Source: Saccharibacillus kuerlensis DSM 22868 (GTDB taxonomy: Bacteria > Bacillota > Bacilli > Paenibacillales > Paenibacillaceae). Taken from it: DNA of 64,000 bases. This document shows, piece by piece, positions 18,088-27,614 of the stretch; position 1 is the first letter of the stretch; each line of letters opens with the position of its first letter. Under the pieces are notes generated by a model. It saw only the letters and a list, made by a program, of their open reading frames with translations, had not been told where the DNA came from and made no database searches. The position numbers and the translations under genes are program-made. The stretch spans positions 186,001-250,000 of the forward strand of contig NZ_KB899278.1 of NCBI RefSeq assembly GCF_000378145.1, read 5' to 3'.

Positions 18088-18474
18088 TTAGATATTTATA
18101 AGGTAAGCAATAAATCCGGAAATTCCAAGCAGAATATAACAAGGTGCCAGGAAAAGAAACGTCATTCTCCAAAATCCGGAAACTAATCGTCGCGGTTCAA
18201 TTTTTCCGCGTTTACGGTTTTGTGCACTTCCGAGCAGCCCGGCCAGGATCAGCAAAATCAGCAGCAGCAAATAAAATCCGAATGTAGATCCCAATACATA
18301 ATTATAAAGCGCTGAGACAGCAAAAATCAGAAAAGGTGTTGTGACATCCATTGCCCGTCGGAAAGACTGAGGCCTTGGTTCTTTGCACAGTACACCCACC
18401 GCGTAGACGAGTAAGAATGGCAAAAAAGGAAGCACACACAGCGTAATCAGCACTCCTGAGACCGTTGCGAACAT
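18088..18474 (-). CDS. DUF3397 family membrane protein
   Basis: Small membrane protein of 128 residues with four hydrophobic segments (about 2-30, 45-60, 63-83 and 100-126). I recognise it as the DUF3397 type found near panE and bshC in Bacillales; no biochemical function is known to me. RBS AGGAGGAATA precedes the ATG. A gap of about 69 bases separates it from panE upstream, so the two are probably co-transcribed. Downstream, about 200 AT-rich bases separate it from oppA. Confidence 0.78.
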   Translation of the reverse strand: MFATVSGVLITLCVLPFLPFLLVYAVGVLCKEPRPQSFRRAMDVTTPFLIFAVSALYNYVLGSTFGFYLLLLILLILAGLLGSAQNRKRGKIEPRRLVSGFWRMTFLFLAPCYILLGISGFIAYLINI

Positions 18475-18543
18475 ATTATTCCTCCTGCGCCCTTAAAATT
18501 CAAAAACCTCTCATACCTATAATATCTCAGAAGTCCAACGGAC

Positions 18544-19500
18544 TCAGTTTATGCCCTCGATCAAGTTCAGCAGCATCCGATTGATAGGCGCCTCCGTACC
18601 GGATCGATGCGCAAGTTCCGCAATTCCTCCACTGATCCACTTTGCTTCGGTGTTTCTTCCTCCCAATACATCTTCAAGCATAGAGGAACGATTCCGGGCC
18701 GTTGCGCGGCATACATCCAATACATCCCTCCACCAGTTTTCAGGAACGGGAATCCCTATATTCGAATAAACAACCGAAATTTCATCGAAGATAGCTCGCA
18801 TAAGAGCAACTCGTCCGTTGTTTACAAGCAGTTCGCCATTCTCGACACGCCATATGGCCGTAAGAGGATTGACAATCGCATTGATCAGCAGCTTTCTGTA
18901 CACGACAGTTTGAACTTCATTCGACACCGACATGGACAATCCTGCCGAAGTGTATAGATCTTCGAACTTTTTCTCCAGCTGCATTTGCTCTTTGGAAAGG
19001 AAAGTTTCTGCCGCCTTTGGAAGTCCGAACAGTGTCGAACCTTTCCCTGCATGCAGAACGGAACCTGTATCCAATCGGCGTGCCCCTTCGGTAGTAACGG
19101 CCGCATATATTAAAGCTTGCGGCATTACTTTTTCCAAACGCTCCAGATGTCCGATACCATTTTGCAGGCAGAGCAGCCGATCACCGGAACGCATGCCTTC
19201 ACTCAGCTTATGAATCAGAGAGTCGTTTAGATCCTTCTGTTTGACGGCGAGCAGAATCCATCGATCTTCCGTTTCGTTTTCGGGCTTTGCAAAATCATGA
19301 ATGGATCTGGCATCGAGCATTTCTTTTTCGCCTTGAAAGCTCGCTCTTGCTGCAGGTTCATGCACTTCGATTCCATATCTCGAAATATGCTGTGCTTGTT
19401 CTTCCGTTCGGGTATACAGCAGAGTCTGGGCTCCGCCTCGTGCGGCTCCTGCAGCAAACAGAAGCCCCAAAGCTCCGCCACCAATAACTTCAATTTTCAA
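18544..19500 (-). CDS. panE: 2-dehydropantoate 2-reductase
   Basis: NADPH-dependent ketopantoate reductase of pantothenate and coenzyme A synthesis. 318 residues. The N-terminal Rossmann motif is VIGGGALGLLFA at residues 5-16, the conserved LLAVKQKDL is near 85, LLCLQNGIGHLERL near 110, and the catalytic Lys region YRKLLINAIVNPLTAI near 206. Start is TTG with GGAGG seven bases before. The same position next to bshC is seen in B. subtilis (ylbQ). Divergent from the next gene, so the 230-base gap must hold promoters for both. Confidence 0.92.
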   Translation of the reverse strand: MKIEVIGGGALGLLFAAGAARGGAQTLLYTRTEEQAQHISRYGIEVHEPAARASFQGEKEMLDARSIHDFAKPENETEDRWILLAVKQKDLNDSLIHKLSEGMRSGDRLLCLQNGIGHLERLEKVMPQALIYAAVTTEGARRLDTGSVLHAGKGSTLFGLPKAAETFLSKEQMQLEKKFEDLYTSAGLSMSVSNEVQTVVYRKLLINAIVNPLTAIWRVENGELLVNNGRVALMRAIFDEISVVYSNIGIPVPENWWRDVLDVCRATARNRSSMLEDVLGGRNTEAKWISGGIAELAHRSGTEAPINRMLLNLIEGIN

Positions 19501-19542
19501 TATTCTACCTCCACGTTGAATATTTATCCCAATTGTCTTTGG

Positions 19543-19571
19543 TTTACTGATACAGATTGCAGCCTTATAAT
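19543..19571 (+). promoter_or_regulatory. putative sigma-A promoter of the secreted coiled-coil protein gene
   Basis: TTTACT (19543-19548), 17 bases, then a perfect TATAAT (19566-19571). The transcript would start near 19578 and have an untranslated leader of about 150 bases before the GTG at 19731. Confidence 0.55.
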
Positions 19572-19730
19572 TAGAATAATCAAACCGATCTTATTTTCCT
19601 GTTAATGAACGAGTTAACGCTCCTGCGGAATTTTATTTTATCACAGCCGCCAAACGGCGAAAATGCTGACGCGGAAGTTTCCGTCATGCTCCGGAATTCG
19701 GAAGAACGAACAGAAAGCGAGGAATACGCT

Positions 19731-20816
19731 GTGTCAAAACGTTTATCTGCAGGTCTGATCGCAGCTGCACTCGCCTTCGGTTCCGGCGCTATTCCGGCGT
19801 ATGCACATTCCTCTCTCGAAGAATGGACGCCGGAGCAGCGCAGGCTGCTTCAAGATACATTGTCGCTGAACGAACTGCAGCGCGATGCGGACCGTATTGC
19901 TGAAGAACAGGAAGTCTTGTCCCGTCAGCGTGAACGTCTGAATCAGGAGATTCGACGTCTTGAAACCAAGATTGCGGATAACCGCAAGCGTACGGATAGC
20001 ATTGTTCGCGCTCAATATATGCAGAATCAGCGCTTTATGCTGCTGTCACTGATTGAAGCCCGGTCCTTTAGCGATATAACCCGACTGTATAATTACTATC
20101 ATCTTGCGATCCGACATGACGAAGAACTGCTGCTCGGATTCCGCCAAGACACGGAGGCATTGGAGAATCGAAGAAACGAATTGGCTGCCAATTCGGCTCG
20201 ACTGGAAACCGTTCGGACCGGCATCGAACAGCAGCAGCTTCGACTTCGCGCCCTCCAACAAGATATTGATCAAGGATTGCTCGCCAGCAGCGATCCAGAG
20301 CGCCTCAATCGTCTTGCCGACGAACTGAACGTCTATTGGAACAATGTCGGGCTGTATGAAGTCGACGGATACTTTGCCTCCCTTGCTTCGGCCAGCACCG
20401 AACTGCCGAATTTTTTGCAGAGCAGCGGCAAAATGCAAGTATCGGGACTAGGTACACGTTATACGATCGAATTGACGGACGCCGAACTGAACACTTTTCT
20501 CCGCTCGCAAAGCACCGCTTTTGAAAACTTTTCCTTTACGTTTGAAGACGGGCTGGTTGTTGCGGAAGGAAGTCAGGATCGGCTGTCGCTGCGCATCGAA
20601 GGACGCTATACGCTGGAGACTGAACCGCATAACGCCATTCTGTTTCACGTTGACAGGCTGGTCTTCAACGGTCTTGAGCTTCCCGAAACTACCCGCAGAG
20701 AGCTTGAACAAAAATACGATCTGGGCTTCTATCCACAGCAGGTCGCTCCTGTCGTAGTCAACGGTGTCGAAATGGCCGAAGGACGTTTGAAAATTTCAAT
20801 GCAGTTGGCACTTTAG
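19731..20816 (+). CDS. secreted coiled-coil protein, CwlO/PcsB N-terminal-like
   Basis: The only plus-strand gene of the window. I start it at a GTG at 19731 because AGGA lies about seven bases upstream and it gives a clean signal peptide (basic start SKRL, hydrophobic core, cleavage after AYA near residue 25); a longer frame from 19605 has no such features. The 361-residue product has a strong coiled coil from about 45 to 185, resembling the N-terminal regulatory domains of CwlO and PcsB, and then a C-terminal half of about 170 residues rich in beta-like pattern (LEGRYTLE, FHVDRLVFNG). There is no NlpC/P60 or peptidase catalytic domain, so a cell-wall hydrolase regulator is possible but not shown. 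Confidence 0.75.
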   Translation: MSKRLSAGLIAAALAFGSGAIPAYAHSSLEEWTPEQRRLLQDTLSLNELQRDADRIAEEQEVLSRQRERLNQEIRRLETKIADNRKRTDSIVRAQYMQNQRFMLLSLIEARSFSDITRLYNYYHLAIRHDEELLLGFRQDTEALENRRNELAANSARLETVRTGIEQQQLRLRALQQDIDQGLLASSDPERLNRLADELNVYWNNVGLYEVDGYFASLASASTELPNFLQSSGKMQVSGLGTRYTIELTDAELNTFLRSQSTAFENFSFTFEDGLVVAEGSQDRLSLRIEGRYTLETEPHNAILFHVDRLVFNGLELPETTRRELEQKYDLGFYPQQVAPVVVNGVEMAEGRLKISMQLAL

Positions 20817-20850
20817 ACAAAGTCCTTCCTTACACGAATTCGAATATGCT

Positions 20851-20888
20851 CAAAAAATGCCCTGTCGCAGTGCTACAGGGCATTTTTC
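20851..20888. terminator. bidirectional terminator
   Basis: ATGCCCTGT and ACAGGGCAT arms around a nine-base loop, flanked by A6 and T5. It serves the plus-strand gene ending at 20816 and the minus-strand gene ending at 20918. Confidence 0.88.
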
Positions 20889-20917
20889 ATTAAAACTTTC
20901 GGCAGACCTTTTCGAAT

Positions 20918-22165
20918 TCAGGGCAGCAAGTAGGCGGCCAGTTTGTCCGGACCAATCTCTCCTTCATAAAAACGGATTAACGAGCGGCTCCACGAACTTT
21001 CGCGTGCCGCTTCCCTTTTCGGATCCGCAGTCTCTGCTGTTCCGTCCGTACCACTTACGAATTGTGGGTCAGGCAGCCAGCGAAGCAGGTCCGTATTGTT
21101 ATTGTCGGACTCGTCGAACACTGCCCGAAGTGCAGACAGATGTCCCGTAGAGCTGTACCAATCGTTCTGTGTATCACGACCTGTTATGTAGGCGATCCAT
21201 AAAGAAGCTTCTCTCGAACGGTCGGTATTCGCAGTAATACCCAAGCAGCGCAGGGAAGCCGTTTGCATGGCAAAAGGAAGCGGACTTATGCGTACAGAAG
21301 AACCTTCGGAACCGAGTCTCGACAGCCGATCGACCGCCAGATCAAGCTCTCCCGATTCGACCTTCATCCGTAGAACGTTATTCTCCTGTCCTTCCTGTGT
21401 GGACACATGAGGCAGGTATGTTCGAGTTCGGAGTTCATCTGCCAGTTTCAGTGCACGGTCCACCTTCTCCCCGCTTTCTCCTCTGGATGTTCCTCCCCAC
21501 AATGCAATCAGCGAGGCAAAAGCACGAGCATCTCCTCCAGGCAACCCAAGTACTTTCGAGGAAGAAGGGGTTTCCTGATCTTCACGACTATTTGAGAGCT
21601 CCTTCTCCCACTCTCTCCAAGCTTCCTCGGTCTGCGGAAGTTCACCGGATGTCGCTTGAAAACTGCCAGGGTCCCATACTGCTCCGTAAGGATCAAAGTC
21701 AAGAGGTACGGCCCAGCGGTAACCGTTCCACTCAACCGCCGCGGCCGTTAGTGGCAGCAAATCGGAAGGTGCAGCGACACCCGCTTCATACAGATCGGCT
21801 GGCAGCAGCCGTCCAGCAGCAGCGAAATCTGCAACCCATGCGCCATCCAGCATGACAACATCGGGTTCTTTTCCGGAAGCATAGATTTCCCGATACGTTT
21901 TGTAGGCTTCCTCCGGCGCTAGATTGACCAGCAGGACCGTACTTCCCGAAAACTGCTCATACTCTCTGTTTATGGCCTGAAGCGCAGCAAATTCTTCCTT
22001 CTCCATCATCGTATAGACTTCGATTGCACGCAGTGAGCGCTCCGCTTCTCCTCCGCGCAGCATCGCTGATTCGCCGCCGGATTCCTGTTGCGGTCCGGGA
22101 GGCGTCGTCTCGGGCAGAGACGGCGATAGATTGATCAAGGCCAGCAGCAATATGCCAAACAGCAC
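20918..22165 (-). CDS. extracellular solute-binding protein, family 1 type
   Basis: About 415 residues resembling family 1 sugar-binding proteins: YEQFSGSTVLLVNLAPEEAYKTY near 60-85, PDVVMLDGAWVADFAAAGRLLPAD near 98, and a GYRWAVPLDFDPYGAVWD segment near 147, where such proteins show a conserved Tyr/Pro loop. The N-terminus has one hydrophobic stretch but no lipobox cysteine, so it may be a signal anchor. The annotated GTG at 22165 has no ribosome site nearby; GGGAGG is correctly spaced from an in-frame CTG at 22186, which would add KRKNYFV and give a proper basic n-region. No permease or ATPase genes are adjacent, so its substrate and role are unknown. Confidence 0.72.
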   Translation of the reverse strand: MLFGILLLALINLSPSLPETTPPGPQQESGGESAMLRGGEAERSLRAIEVYTMMEKEEFAALQAINREYEQFSGSTVLLVNLAPEEAYKTYREIYASGKEPDVVMLDGAWVADFAAAGRLLPADLYEAGVAAPSDLLPLTAAAVEWNGYRWAVPLDFDPYGAVWDPGSFQATSGELPQTEEAWREWEKELSNSREDQETPSSSKVLGLPGGDARAFASLIALWGGTSRGESGEKVDRALKLADELRTRTYLPHVSTQEGQENNVLRMKVESGELDLAVDRLSRLGSEGSSVRISPLPFAMQTASLRCLGITANTDRSREASLWIAYITGRDTQNDWYSSTGHLSALRAVFDESDNNNTDLLRWLPDPQFVSGTDGTAETADPKREAARESSWSRSLIRFYEGEIGPDKLAAYLLP

Positions 22166-22242
22166 GAAATAATTTTTCCGCTTCAGTTCTGATCCCTCCC
22201 TTTCCTATTTTCTCCATTGTAACAAACGATCTTTTTTCCATC

Positions 22243-22279
22243 CAAAAAAAGAATCCGGTAGCAAAACCCGGATTCTTCG
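22243..22279 (-). terminator. terminator after the PIN-PhoH gene
   Basis: AGAATCCGG and CCGGATTCT arms followed by TTTTTTT on the minus strand, about 30 bases past the stop. Confidence 0.85.
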
Positions 22280-22306
22280 CAAGTTAACGATTGTTTTTTC
22301 TGTCTT

Positions 22307-23644
22307 CTACAGCAAATCTGCTGCCAGTTGAGCCAACTTGGAGCGTTCTCCTTTTTCCAGATGGATATGCCCTGCAAGTTTCTGTGACTTGAATTGTTCT
22401 ACTGCATAGGTCAATCCGTTGCTCGTTGCATCAAGATACGGATGATCAATCTGCTCCGGATCGCCGACAAGCACCATTTTGCTGCCTTCGCCGACCCGTG
22501 AGATAATCGTCTTCACTTCGTGCCTGGACAAGTTCTGCGCCTCGTCGATAATAATAAATTGTGACGGGATTGACCGTCCGCGGATATAAGTCAGTGCCTC
22601 GACCTGAATACTGCCGAGCCCCATCAGAATTTTGTCGATATCTCCTGCACTTTTTGTATCGAACAAAAATTCCAAATTGTCGTAGATCGGCTGCATCCAA
22701 GGCCGCAATTTCTCCTCTTTTTCGCCCGGCAGATAACCGATATCTTTGCCCATCGGTACAACCGGCCGCGCAACCAACAATTTCTTATATTTCCGGTCGT
22801 CTTCGACTTTTAACAGTCCCGCAGCCAGCGCAAGCAGCGTTTTGCCAGTGCCGGCTTTGCCTGTGATCGTCACAAGCGGAATATCATCCGACAGCAGCAG
22901 TTCGAGCGCCATCCGCTGCTGGGCGTTACGAGCGATGATGCCCCATACGGGATCATTGCCTTGGAACAGCGGTTCCAAACGTTTGGCATCGGCATTCAGC
23001 TTGACGAGAGCCGACTTGCTGCCCCCTTCATTTTTGAGAATGGCAAACTCGTTTGGATACAGCTGTCCGGCCGCATGACCTGCTTCTGAAACAAACAGGT
23101 ACTTATCGCGATAAAAACGGTCCACCAGTTCATCCGGGACCTGCAAAGACGCATATCCGGGATATAGAGAGTCAGGGTCGGCGGTCCGATCGGTCATATA
23201 GTCTTGAGCAACCAGCCCAAGCACATCGGCCTTTACCCGAACCAGCACGTCTTTACTTACCATCACGACCAGACGGGCTTTATCCTCTGGAAGTTCCTGC
23301 TGTTCATTATGATAATTAAGCGCAACAGCCAGTATACGATTATCGTTCGTCATTTCGCCGAACAAATCCTGCATACGCTGGAAGCTGCGGTGATTGAGTT
23401 CAACGCGGAGTATTCCGCCCGATTCGAGCTCTACTCCGTCATGCAGATGCCCAAGTTCGCGAAGAGCGTCCAGTTCTCGCGATACACTGCGGGCATTGCG
23501 TCCAATCTCGTCGGCCAGCCTCTTTTTCGAATCGATCTCTTCCAACACGGCGGCAGGAATGACCACTTCATGTTCCTGAAACGAAAAAATGGAACGGGGA
23601 TCGTGCAGCAGAACGTTAGTATCGAGTACAAAGAGCTTTTTCAC
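22307..23644 (-). CDS. PIN domain and PhoH-like ATPase, YlaK type
   Basis: Two-domain protein of 445 residues. PIN nuclease-like domain first (FVLDTNVLLHDPR at residues 4-16, with acidic residues around 35-110), then a PhoH P-loop ATPase with Walker A GKAGTGKTLLA near 265 and the DEAQN motif near 365. This is the PhoH2/YlaK arrangement, thought to be an RNA-acting toxin-like or RNA-processing helicase; the real substrate is unknown. Start is GTG at 23644 with GGGAGG eight bases upstream; longer frames are not supported. The ylaK-ylaL order matches B. subtilis. Confidence 0.9.
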   Translation of the reverse strand: MKKLFVLDTNVLLHDPRSIFSFQEHEVVIPAAVLEEIDSKKRLADEIGRNARSVSRELDALRELGHLHDGVELESGGILRVELNHRSFQRMQDLFGEMTNDNRILAVALNYHNEQQELPEDKARLVVMVSKDVLVRVKADVLGLVAQDYMTDRTADPDSLYPGYASLQVPDELVDRFYRDKYLFVSEAGHAAGQLYPNEFAILKNEGGSKSALVKLNADAKRLEPLFQGNDPVWGIIARNAQQRMALELLLSDDIPLVTITGKAGTGKTLLALAAGLLKVEDDRKYKKLLVARPVVPMGKDIGYLPGEKEEKLRPWMQPIYDNLEFLFDTKSAGDIDKILMGLGSIQVEALTYIRGRSIPSQFIIIDEAQNLSRHEVKTIISRVGEGSKMVLVGDPEQIDHPYLDATSNGLTYAVEQFKSQKLAGHIHLEKGERSKLAQLAADLL

Positions 23645-23773
23645 GAGAAATCCCTCCCGAGGCTTAATGGAACCGCGAGCCTTCCTCAATCGCCAAGCGA
23701 TTCAAGAAGAAGCGATCGAAACCGTTGCTCACCCCCTTTCAAGGTTCGGAACTTTTTTATAATACCTGAAAAG

Positions 23774-23806
23774 GCAAAAAAGCCCGCGGTAAACCGCTAG
23801 GCGTTT
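23774..23806 (-). terminator. terminator overlapping the end of the PPOX-like gene
   Basis: GCCTAGCGG and CCGCGGGC arms with a TTTA loop, then TTTTTTGCC on the minus strand. The left arm overlaps the stop codon region of the upstream gene. Confidence 0.65.
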
Positions 23807-24249
23807 TTCATGGCGTTCATAACCTGACCGTCAAGCCGTTCGGCGGCATGCAGATCGAGCGCACGGGTATATTCCGGAAGTGAAGACAAATGTGCTCCGT
23901 AAAAAAGGGCATTGCGAACCGCTTCGACATTGACATCGAAGCAGCACATCTTGAACGGGACGTTCTGCAGCGGATCCTGCGCAACGCGCGCCGTTCCGTT
24001 TACGGCATACACTTTTCCGCCTCCAAAAACGGTAATCGTTACTTTCGGATTATGCAAAATATTGTGAACCAGACGGGAGCGGTGATCCACCGCGAACCGG
24101 AGTGTAGCCGGATTGACAGCGTACACCCAAGAAATAGCCGTCGAGGTCGGACCGTTACTTTCGGCATCTACTGTAGCCAGCAGCGCAAAGGTCTCGCTCT
24201 GCAACTGTGTGAAGAGAGATTCGGTCAATTGCGTAACGGCTTCGGACAT
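23797..24249 (-). CDS. pyridoxamine 5'-phosphate oxidase-like flavin split-barrel protein, YlaL type
   Basis: 150-residue protein from the ATG at 24249, which has a perfect AGGAGG seven bases upstream (an ATG at 24339 is unsupported). The beta-rich pattern FALLATVDAESNGPTSTAISWVYAV near residues 20-45, FAVDHRSRLVHNILHNPKVTITVFG near 50-75 and KVYAVNGTARV fit the FMN-binding split-barrel fold. The specific substrate is unknown. It lies directly after the PIN-PhoH gene's neighbourhood as ylaL does in B. subtilis, upstream of it in transcription order and separated from it by a terminator. Confidence 0.82.
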   Translation of the reverse strand: MSEAVTQLTESLFTQLQSETFALLATVDAESNGPTSTAISWVYAVNPATLRFAVDHRSRLVHNILHNPKVTITVFGGGKVYAVNGTARVAQDPLQNVPFKMCCFDVNVEAVRNALFYGAHLSSLPEYTRALDLHAAERLDGQVMNAMKNA

Positions 24250-24339
24250 CACATGGCCTCCTATACGGCGTCTGATCGGAATATTTCGATAAGCCTCTTG
24301 CTCACTCCGATTATAACATACCGGAAAAAGGGCATTCAA

Positions 24340-25449
24340 TCATTGCTCTTCTACCGGGGCAGCAGGCTGGTGCTTGCCGGCCAATTCGTCCTTAAGCGCC
24401 TGTTTGGCGGCCGACAGTTCGCTATCGTTAATATAGACAAATGGGCTTCTCCAGGATCCTGCCAATTTCGGATAGCTGATATTTTCTCTCGGAATATCCC
24501 AATAGGTTCTGACCAGATTGAAAATTTGTTTATTCTCCAAATCCGTCTTCGTATTGTCCGCAACCGCCTCAATCAGGGAGCCTGATTTGGTAACTGCATT
24601 AAACGTCTGCAGCTTGTCCATGATTGCGCCGATCACCTGCTGCTGACGCTGGTTCCGGCTAAAATCGTCGGACGGTTTTGTCGGAGGGTTACAATTTGTT
24701 TTGCGATAACGCACATAGTCGAGCGCGTTTTTACCGTCCAACTTTTGCGGGCCGGCTTTCAGATTGATGTCCGTTCCGTCAGCGGTATCTTTGTAGCACA
24801 TGTCCATCGTTACGTCGACATCGATACCTCCGACTGCATCCACAATATCTTTCAAACTTTGGAAGTTCACAACCGTTACGTAATCAAGCGGAATATCAAA
24901 GTACTTGCCGAGCATCCGCTTGATCGCTTCCTCCGCATTTCCTTCTCCCTTTTTCTCTTGGGCAAGAAAAGCTGGATAATACGCGTTAACCTTACGAACT
25001 TTGTATCCGTCCAATTCAATACGCGTATCACGGGGCAGCGACACGACGGTAGCCGTATTTGTTTTTGGGTTCATCGCGGCGACCATAACGACATCGGTCA
25101 AGTTTGAGCCGGTTTCTTCCCGAAAGTCCGAACCCAGTATGGCCATTGCGATTGGCTGCGTGGAAGCTGGTTTCTCGGGCTCTCCGGCTGTGCCAATCAA
25201 CTGCGATTTCTGGTATACCCAGCCAAGGTAGACGCCTACTCCAACGAGCAGCAAAATTACCACAATCGCAAAAGCTTTCCAGAAGCGCTTGGCACCGCTT
25301 TTTTTACGTTTAACAGCCGGCCGACGTCCTCCTCCACCGCTTCCTCCTGTGGAAGCCGCTGTACTCCGGCGGGCAGGGGTGTCCGATGCGGAACGTCCTC
25401 GTCCTCCGCTCGAGCGCGGCGGCAGGCCGCCTCCTCTTGTACTGCTCAT
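24340..25449 (-). CDS. LCP (LytR-CpsA-Psr) family protein
   Basis: Membrane-anchored enzyme family that transfers secondary wall polymers such as teichoic acids to peptidoglycan. 369 residues: a long Arg/Ser/Gly-rich cytoplasmic tail (1-52), one membrane span (about 56-78), then the LCP domain. Key motifs are ILGSDFRE near 107, SLPRDTRIELDG near 137 with the Arg/Asp that bind the lipid pyrophosphate, and YVRYRKT followed by DFSRNQRQQQV near 250-270. Because the stop at 24340 and the PPOX start are about 90 bases apart, co-transcription is possible. Which wall polymer is handled cannot be told. Confidence 0.93.
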   Translation of the reverse strand: MSSTRGGGLPPRSSGGRGRSASDTPARRSTAASTGGSGGGGRRPAVKRKKSGAKRFWKAFAIVVILLLVGVGVYLGWVYQKSQLIGTAGEPEKPASTQPIAMAILGSDFREETGSNLTDVVMVAAMNPKTNTATVVSLPRDTRIELDGYKVRKVNAYYPAFLAQEKKGEGNAEEAIKRMLGKYFDIPLDYVTVVNFQSLKDIVDAVGGIDVDVTMDMCYKDTADGTDINLKAGPQKLDGKNALDYVRYRKTNCNPPTKPSDDFSRNQRQQQVIGAIMDKLQTFNAVTKSGSLIEAVADNTKTDLENKQIFNLVRTYWDIPRENISYPKLAGSWRSPFVYINDSELSAAKQALKDELAGKHQPAAPVEEQ

Positions 25450-25514
25450 ATCCTATCCAGCTCCTTCTCTTGTGCAATCCATGCGAACAAGATAAATAAA
25501 CACTCGCACAAATG

Positions 25515-25556
25515 AAAACAGGGCCCGCACGCCACCCCGGCGGCGGACCCTGTTCG
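25515..25556 (-). terminator. terminator after typA
   Basis: ACAGGGTCCGC and GCGGGCCCTGT arms with a GC-rich loop, then TTTTC on the minus strand, 80 bases after typA. It ends the typA unit before the LCP gene. Confidence 0.82.
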
Positions 25557-25634
25557 CCAAGCCACCTGACATCTTCTTATTAAGACGTCAACAGCTCGGG
25601 AAAAGTTACCGATTGCTTGCTTTAAATTGCAAAA

Positions 25635-27476
25635 TTACGAGTTGGCTTGTGCCTGCTTACGCTGCTTTTCCGAACGTTCGCGCTCGCCCTTATTCAAAAT
25701 TTTCTTGCGCAGACGCACGTTCTTAGGCGTGATCTCGCAGTACTCATCATCATTCAAATATTCCAGTGCCTGCTCCAACGAGAACAGACGCGGAGTCTTC
25801 ATCTTGACCGTATCGTCTTTTGTTGCGGAACGAACGTTGGTCAACTGCTTTTCTTTACAGATGTTAACAACGATGTCGTTGTCGCGCGTATGCTCGCCAA
25901 CGATCATACCTTCGTATACTTCAGCACCCGGTTCTACGAACAGTGTGCCGCGATCCTCAACGCCGAGGATACCGTACAGCGTCGCATTGCCGTTTTCTGT
26001 CGAAACGAGAACACCCTGGTGACGTCCGCCAACCTGACCGCCGATCAGTGGGCCGTAGCTGTCGAACGCGTGGTTCATTACGCCGTAACCACGAGTCAAT
26101 GTCAAGAAGTTTGTCCGGTAGCCGATCAGACCACGAGCCGGAATCAGGAATTCCAGACGAACCTGGCCAGTACCGGTGTTGATCATGTTGACCATTTCCG
26201 CTTTACGCATGCCCAGGCTCTCCATAACGGCACCTGTACTTTCTTCCGGCACGTCGATCAGCAGGCGTTCAATTGGCTCCATCTTCTTACCGTCGATTTC
26301 TCTGACGATAACTTCTGGCTTCGAAACCTGCAGCTCGTAGCCTTCACGACGCATATTTTCGATCAGGATGCCCAAGTGAAGTTCGCCGCGTCCCGATACA
26401 ATAAAAGCATCCGGGCTGTCGGTTTCGTCAACGCGAAGGCTGACGTCGGTTTCCAGTTCGAAGAACAGACGATCGCGCAGTTTACGGGAAGTGACCCATT
26501 TGCCTTCGCGGCCTGCGAACGGACTGTTGTTAACCAGGAAAGTCATTTGCAGAGTTGGCTCGTCGATCTTAAGAACCGGCAGTGCTTCCGGATTTTGTGG
26601 ATCAGCGATCGTCTCGCCGATATTGATGTCTTTGATACCCGCGATAGCGATGATATCTCCGGCGCCGGCTTGGTCCGTCTCGATGCGCTTCAGACCTTGG
26701 AAGCCGAACAGTTTCTCGATCCGTGCCTGTTTCATTCCACCATCACGTGTCATAACAGCAACTGATTGTCCCTGACGGATCACGCCTCGGTTGACACGAC
26801 CGATTGCGATACGACCGAGGTATTCGTTGTAGTCCATCAATGTAACGAGGAACTGCAGCGGCTCATCTACGCTTTCCGTCGGCGACGGAATGTTCTCGAT
26901 GATCGTGTCATACATTGCCTGCATGTTGTCGTCCTGCTTCTCAGCATTTTTACTGGATGTGCCGTTCAGTGCGGAAGCATATACGACCGGGAAGTCGAGC
27001 TGGTGATCGTTCGCACCCAGTTCGATGAACAGGTCGAGCACTTCATCGATAACTTCCGACGGACGAGCAGCCGGACGGTCGATTTTGTTAACGACAACGA
27101 TTGGCGTCAAGTTGTGCGCCAACGCTTTACCCAATACGAAACGAGTTTGAGGCATACATCCTTCGTAAGCATCTACGACGAGCAGAACGCCATCAACCAT
27201 CTTCATGATTCGCTCTACTTCACCACCAAAGTCGGCGTGTCCTGGCGTATCTACGATGTTGATCAGGTAATCTTTATAAGTAATCGCCGTATTTTTCGCC
27301 AGAATCGTAATACCGCGTTCTCTTTCGAGATCGTTGGAGTCCATGGCACGCTCTTGCATTTGCTCATGGTCACGGAAAATACCGGATTGCTGGAGCAGTT
27401 TGTCGACGAGCGTGGTTTTACCATGGTCGACGTGAGCGATAATCGCGATATTGCGAATTTCTTGTCTTGAATGCAT
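25635..27476 (-). CDS. typA: ribosome-associated translational GTPase TypA/BipA
   Basis: GTPase acting on the 70S/50S ribosome, needed for large-subunit assembly and growth under stress such as cold. 613 residues. G1 [10 protein letters not shown] at 15-24, switch RERGITI near 52, G3 DTPGHADF near 76, G4 NKIDRP near 130, G5 SALNG near 167. The C-terminus has the EF-G-like domain III and V plus the BipA-specific domain ([18 protein letters not shown] near 430, [12 protein letters not shown] near 555). Corresponds to ylaG in B. subtilis, which starts the same local block. Confidence 0.97.
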   Translation of the reverse strand: MHSRQEIRNIAIIAHVDHGKTTLVDKLLQQSGIFRDHEQMQERAMDSNDLERERGITILAKNTAITYKDYLINIVDTPGHADFGGEVERIMKMVDGVLLVVDAYEGCMPQTRFVLGKALAHNLTPIVVVNKIDRPAARPSEVIDEVLDLFIELGANDHQLDFPVVYASALNGTSSKNAEKQDDNMQAMYDTIIENIPSPTESVDEPLQFLVTLMDYNEYLGRIAIGRVNRGVIRQGQSVAVMTRDGGMKQARIEKLFGFQGLKRIETDQAGAGDIIAIAGIKDINIGETIADPQNPEALPVLKIDEPTLQMTFLVNNSPFAGREGKWVTSRKLRDRLFFELETDVSLRVDETDSPDAFIVSGRGELHLGILIENMRREGYELQVSKPEVIVREIDGKKMEPIERLLIDVPEESTGAVMESLGMRKAEMVNMINTGTGQVRLEFLIPARGLIGYRTNFLTLTRGYGVMNHAFDSYGPLIGGQVGGRHQGVLVSTENGNATLYGILGVEDRGTLFVEPGAEVYEGMIVGEHTRDNDIVVNICKEKQLTNVRSATKDDTVKMKTPRLFSLEQALEYLNDDEYCEITPKNVRLRKKILNKGERERSEKQRKQAQANS

Positions 27477-27538
27477 GAATGGAATGTTCCCTTCTCTATT
27501 AAAAATGTTAAAAAACGAATACTTAGGCTTCTCGCAAA

Positions 27539-27570
27539 AGAAGCGTCTGGCAAAACTGCCGACGCCCTTC
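27539..27570 (-). terminator. weak hairpin between the membrane protein gene and typA
   Basis: GCGTCGGCA and TGCCAGACGC arms around a short T-rich loop, followed on the minus strand by TTCTTTTGC. It lies between the stop of the 170-residue membrane protein gene and typA. It may attenuate transcription. Confidence 0.4.
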
Positions 27571-27614
27571 AGTCCCTTTTATTGTACATGATTTTCATAA
27601 AATTTCAAGACTTA

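Noticed and set aside
25647-26765. Plus-strand open frame of 372 codons opposite typA
   Set aside because: Antisense shadow of a highly conserved GTPase gene; amino-acid composition is unlike a real protein.
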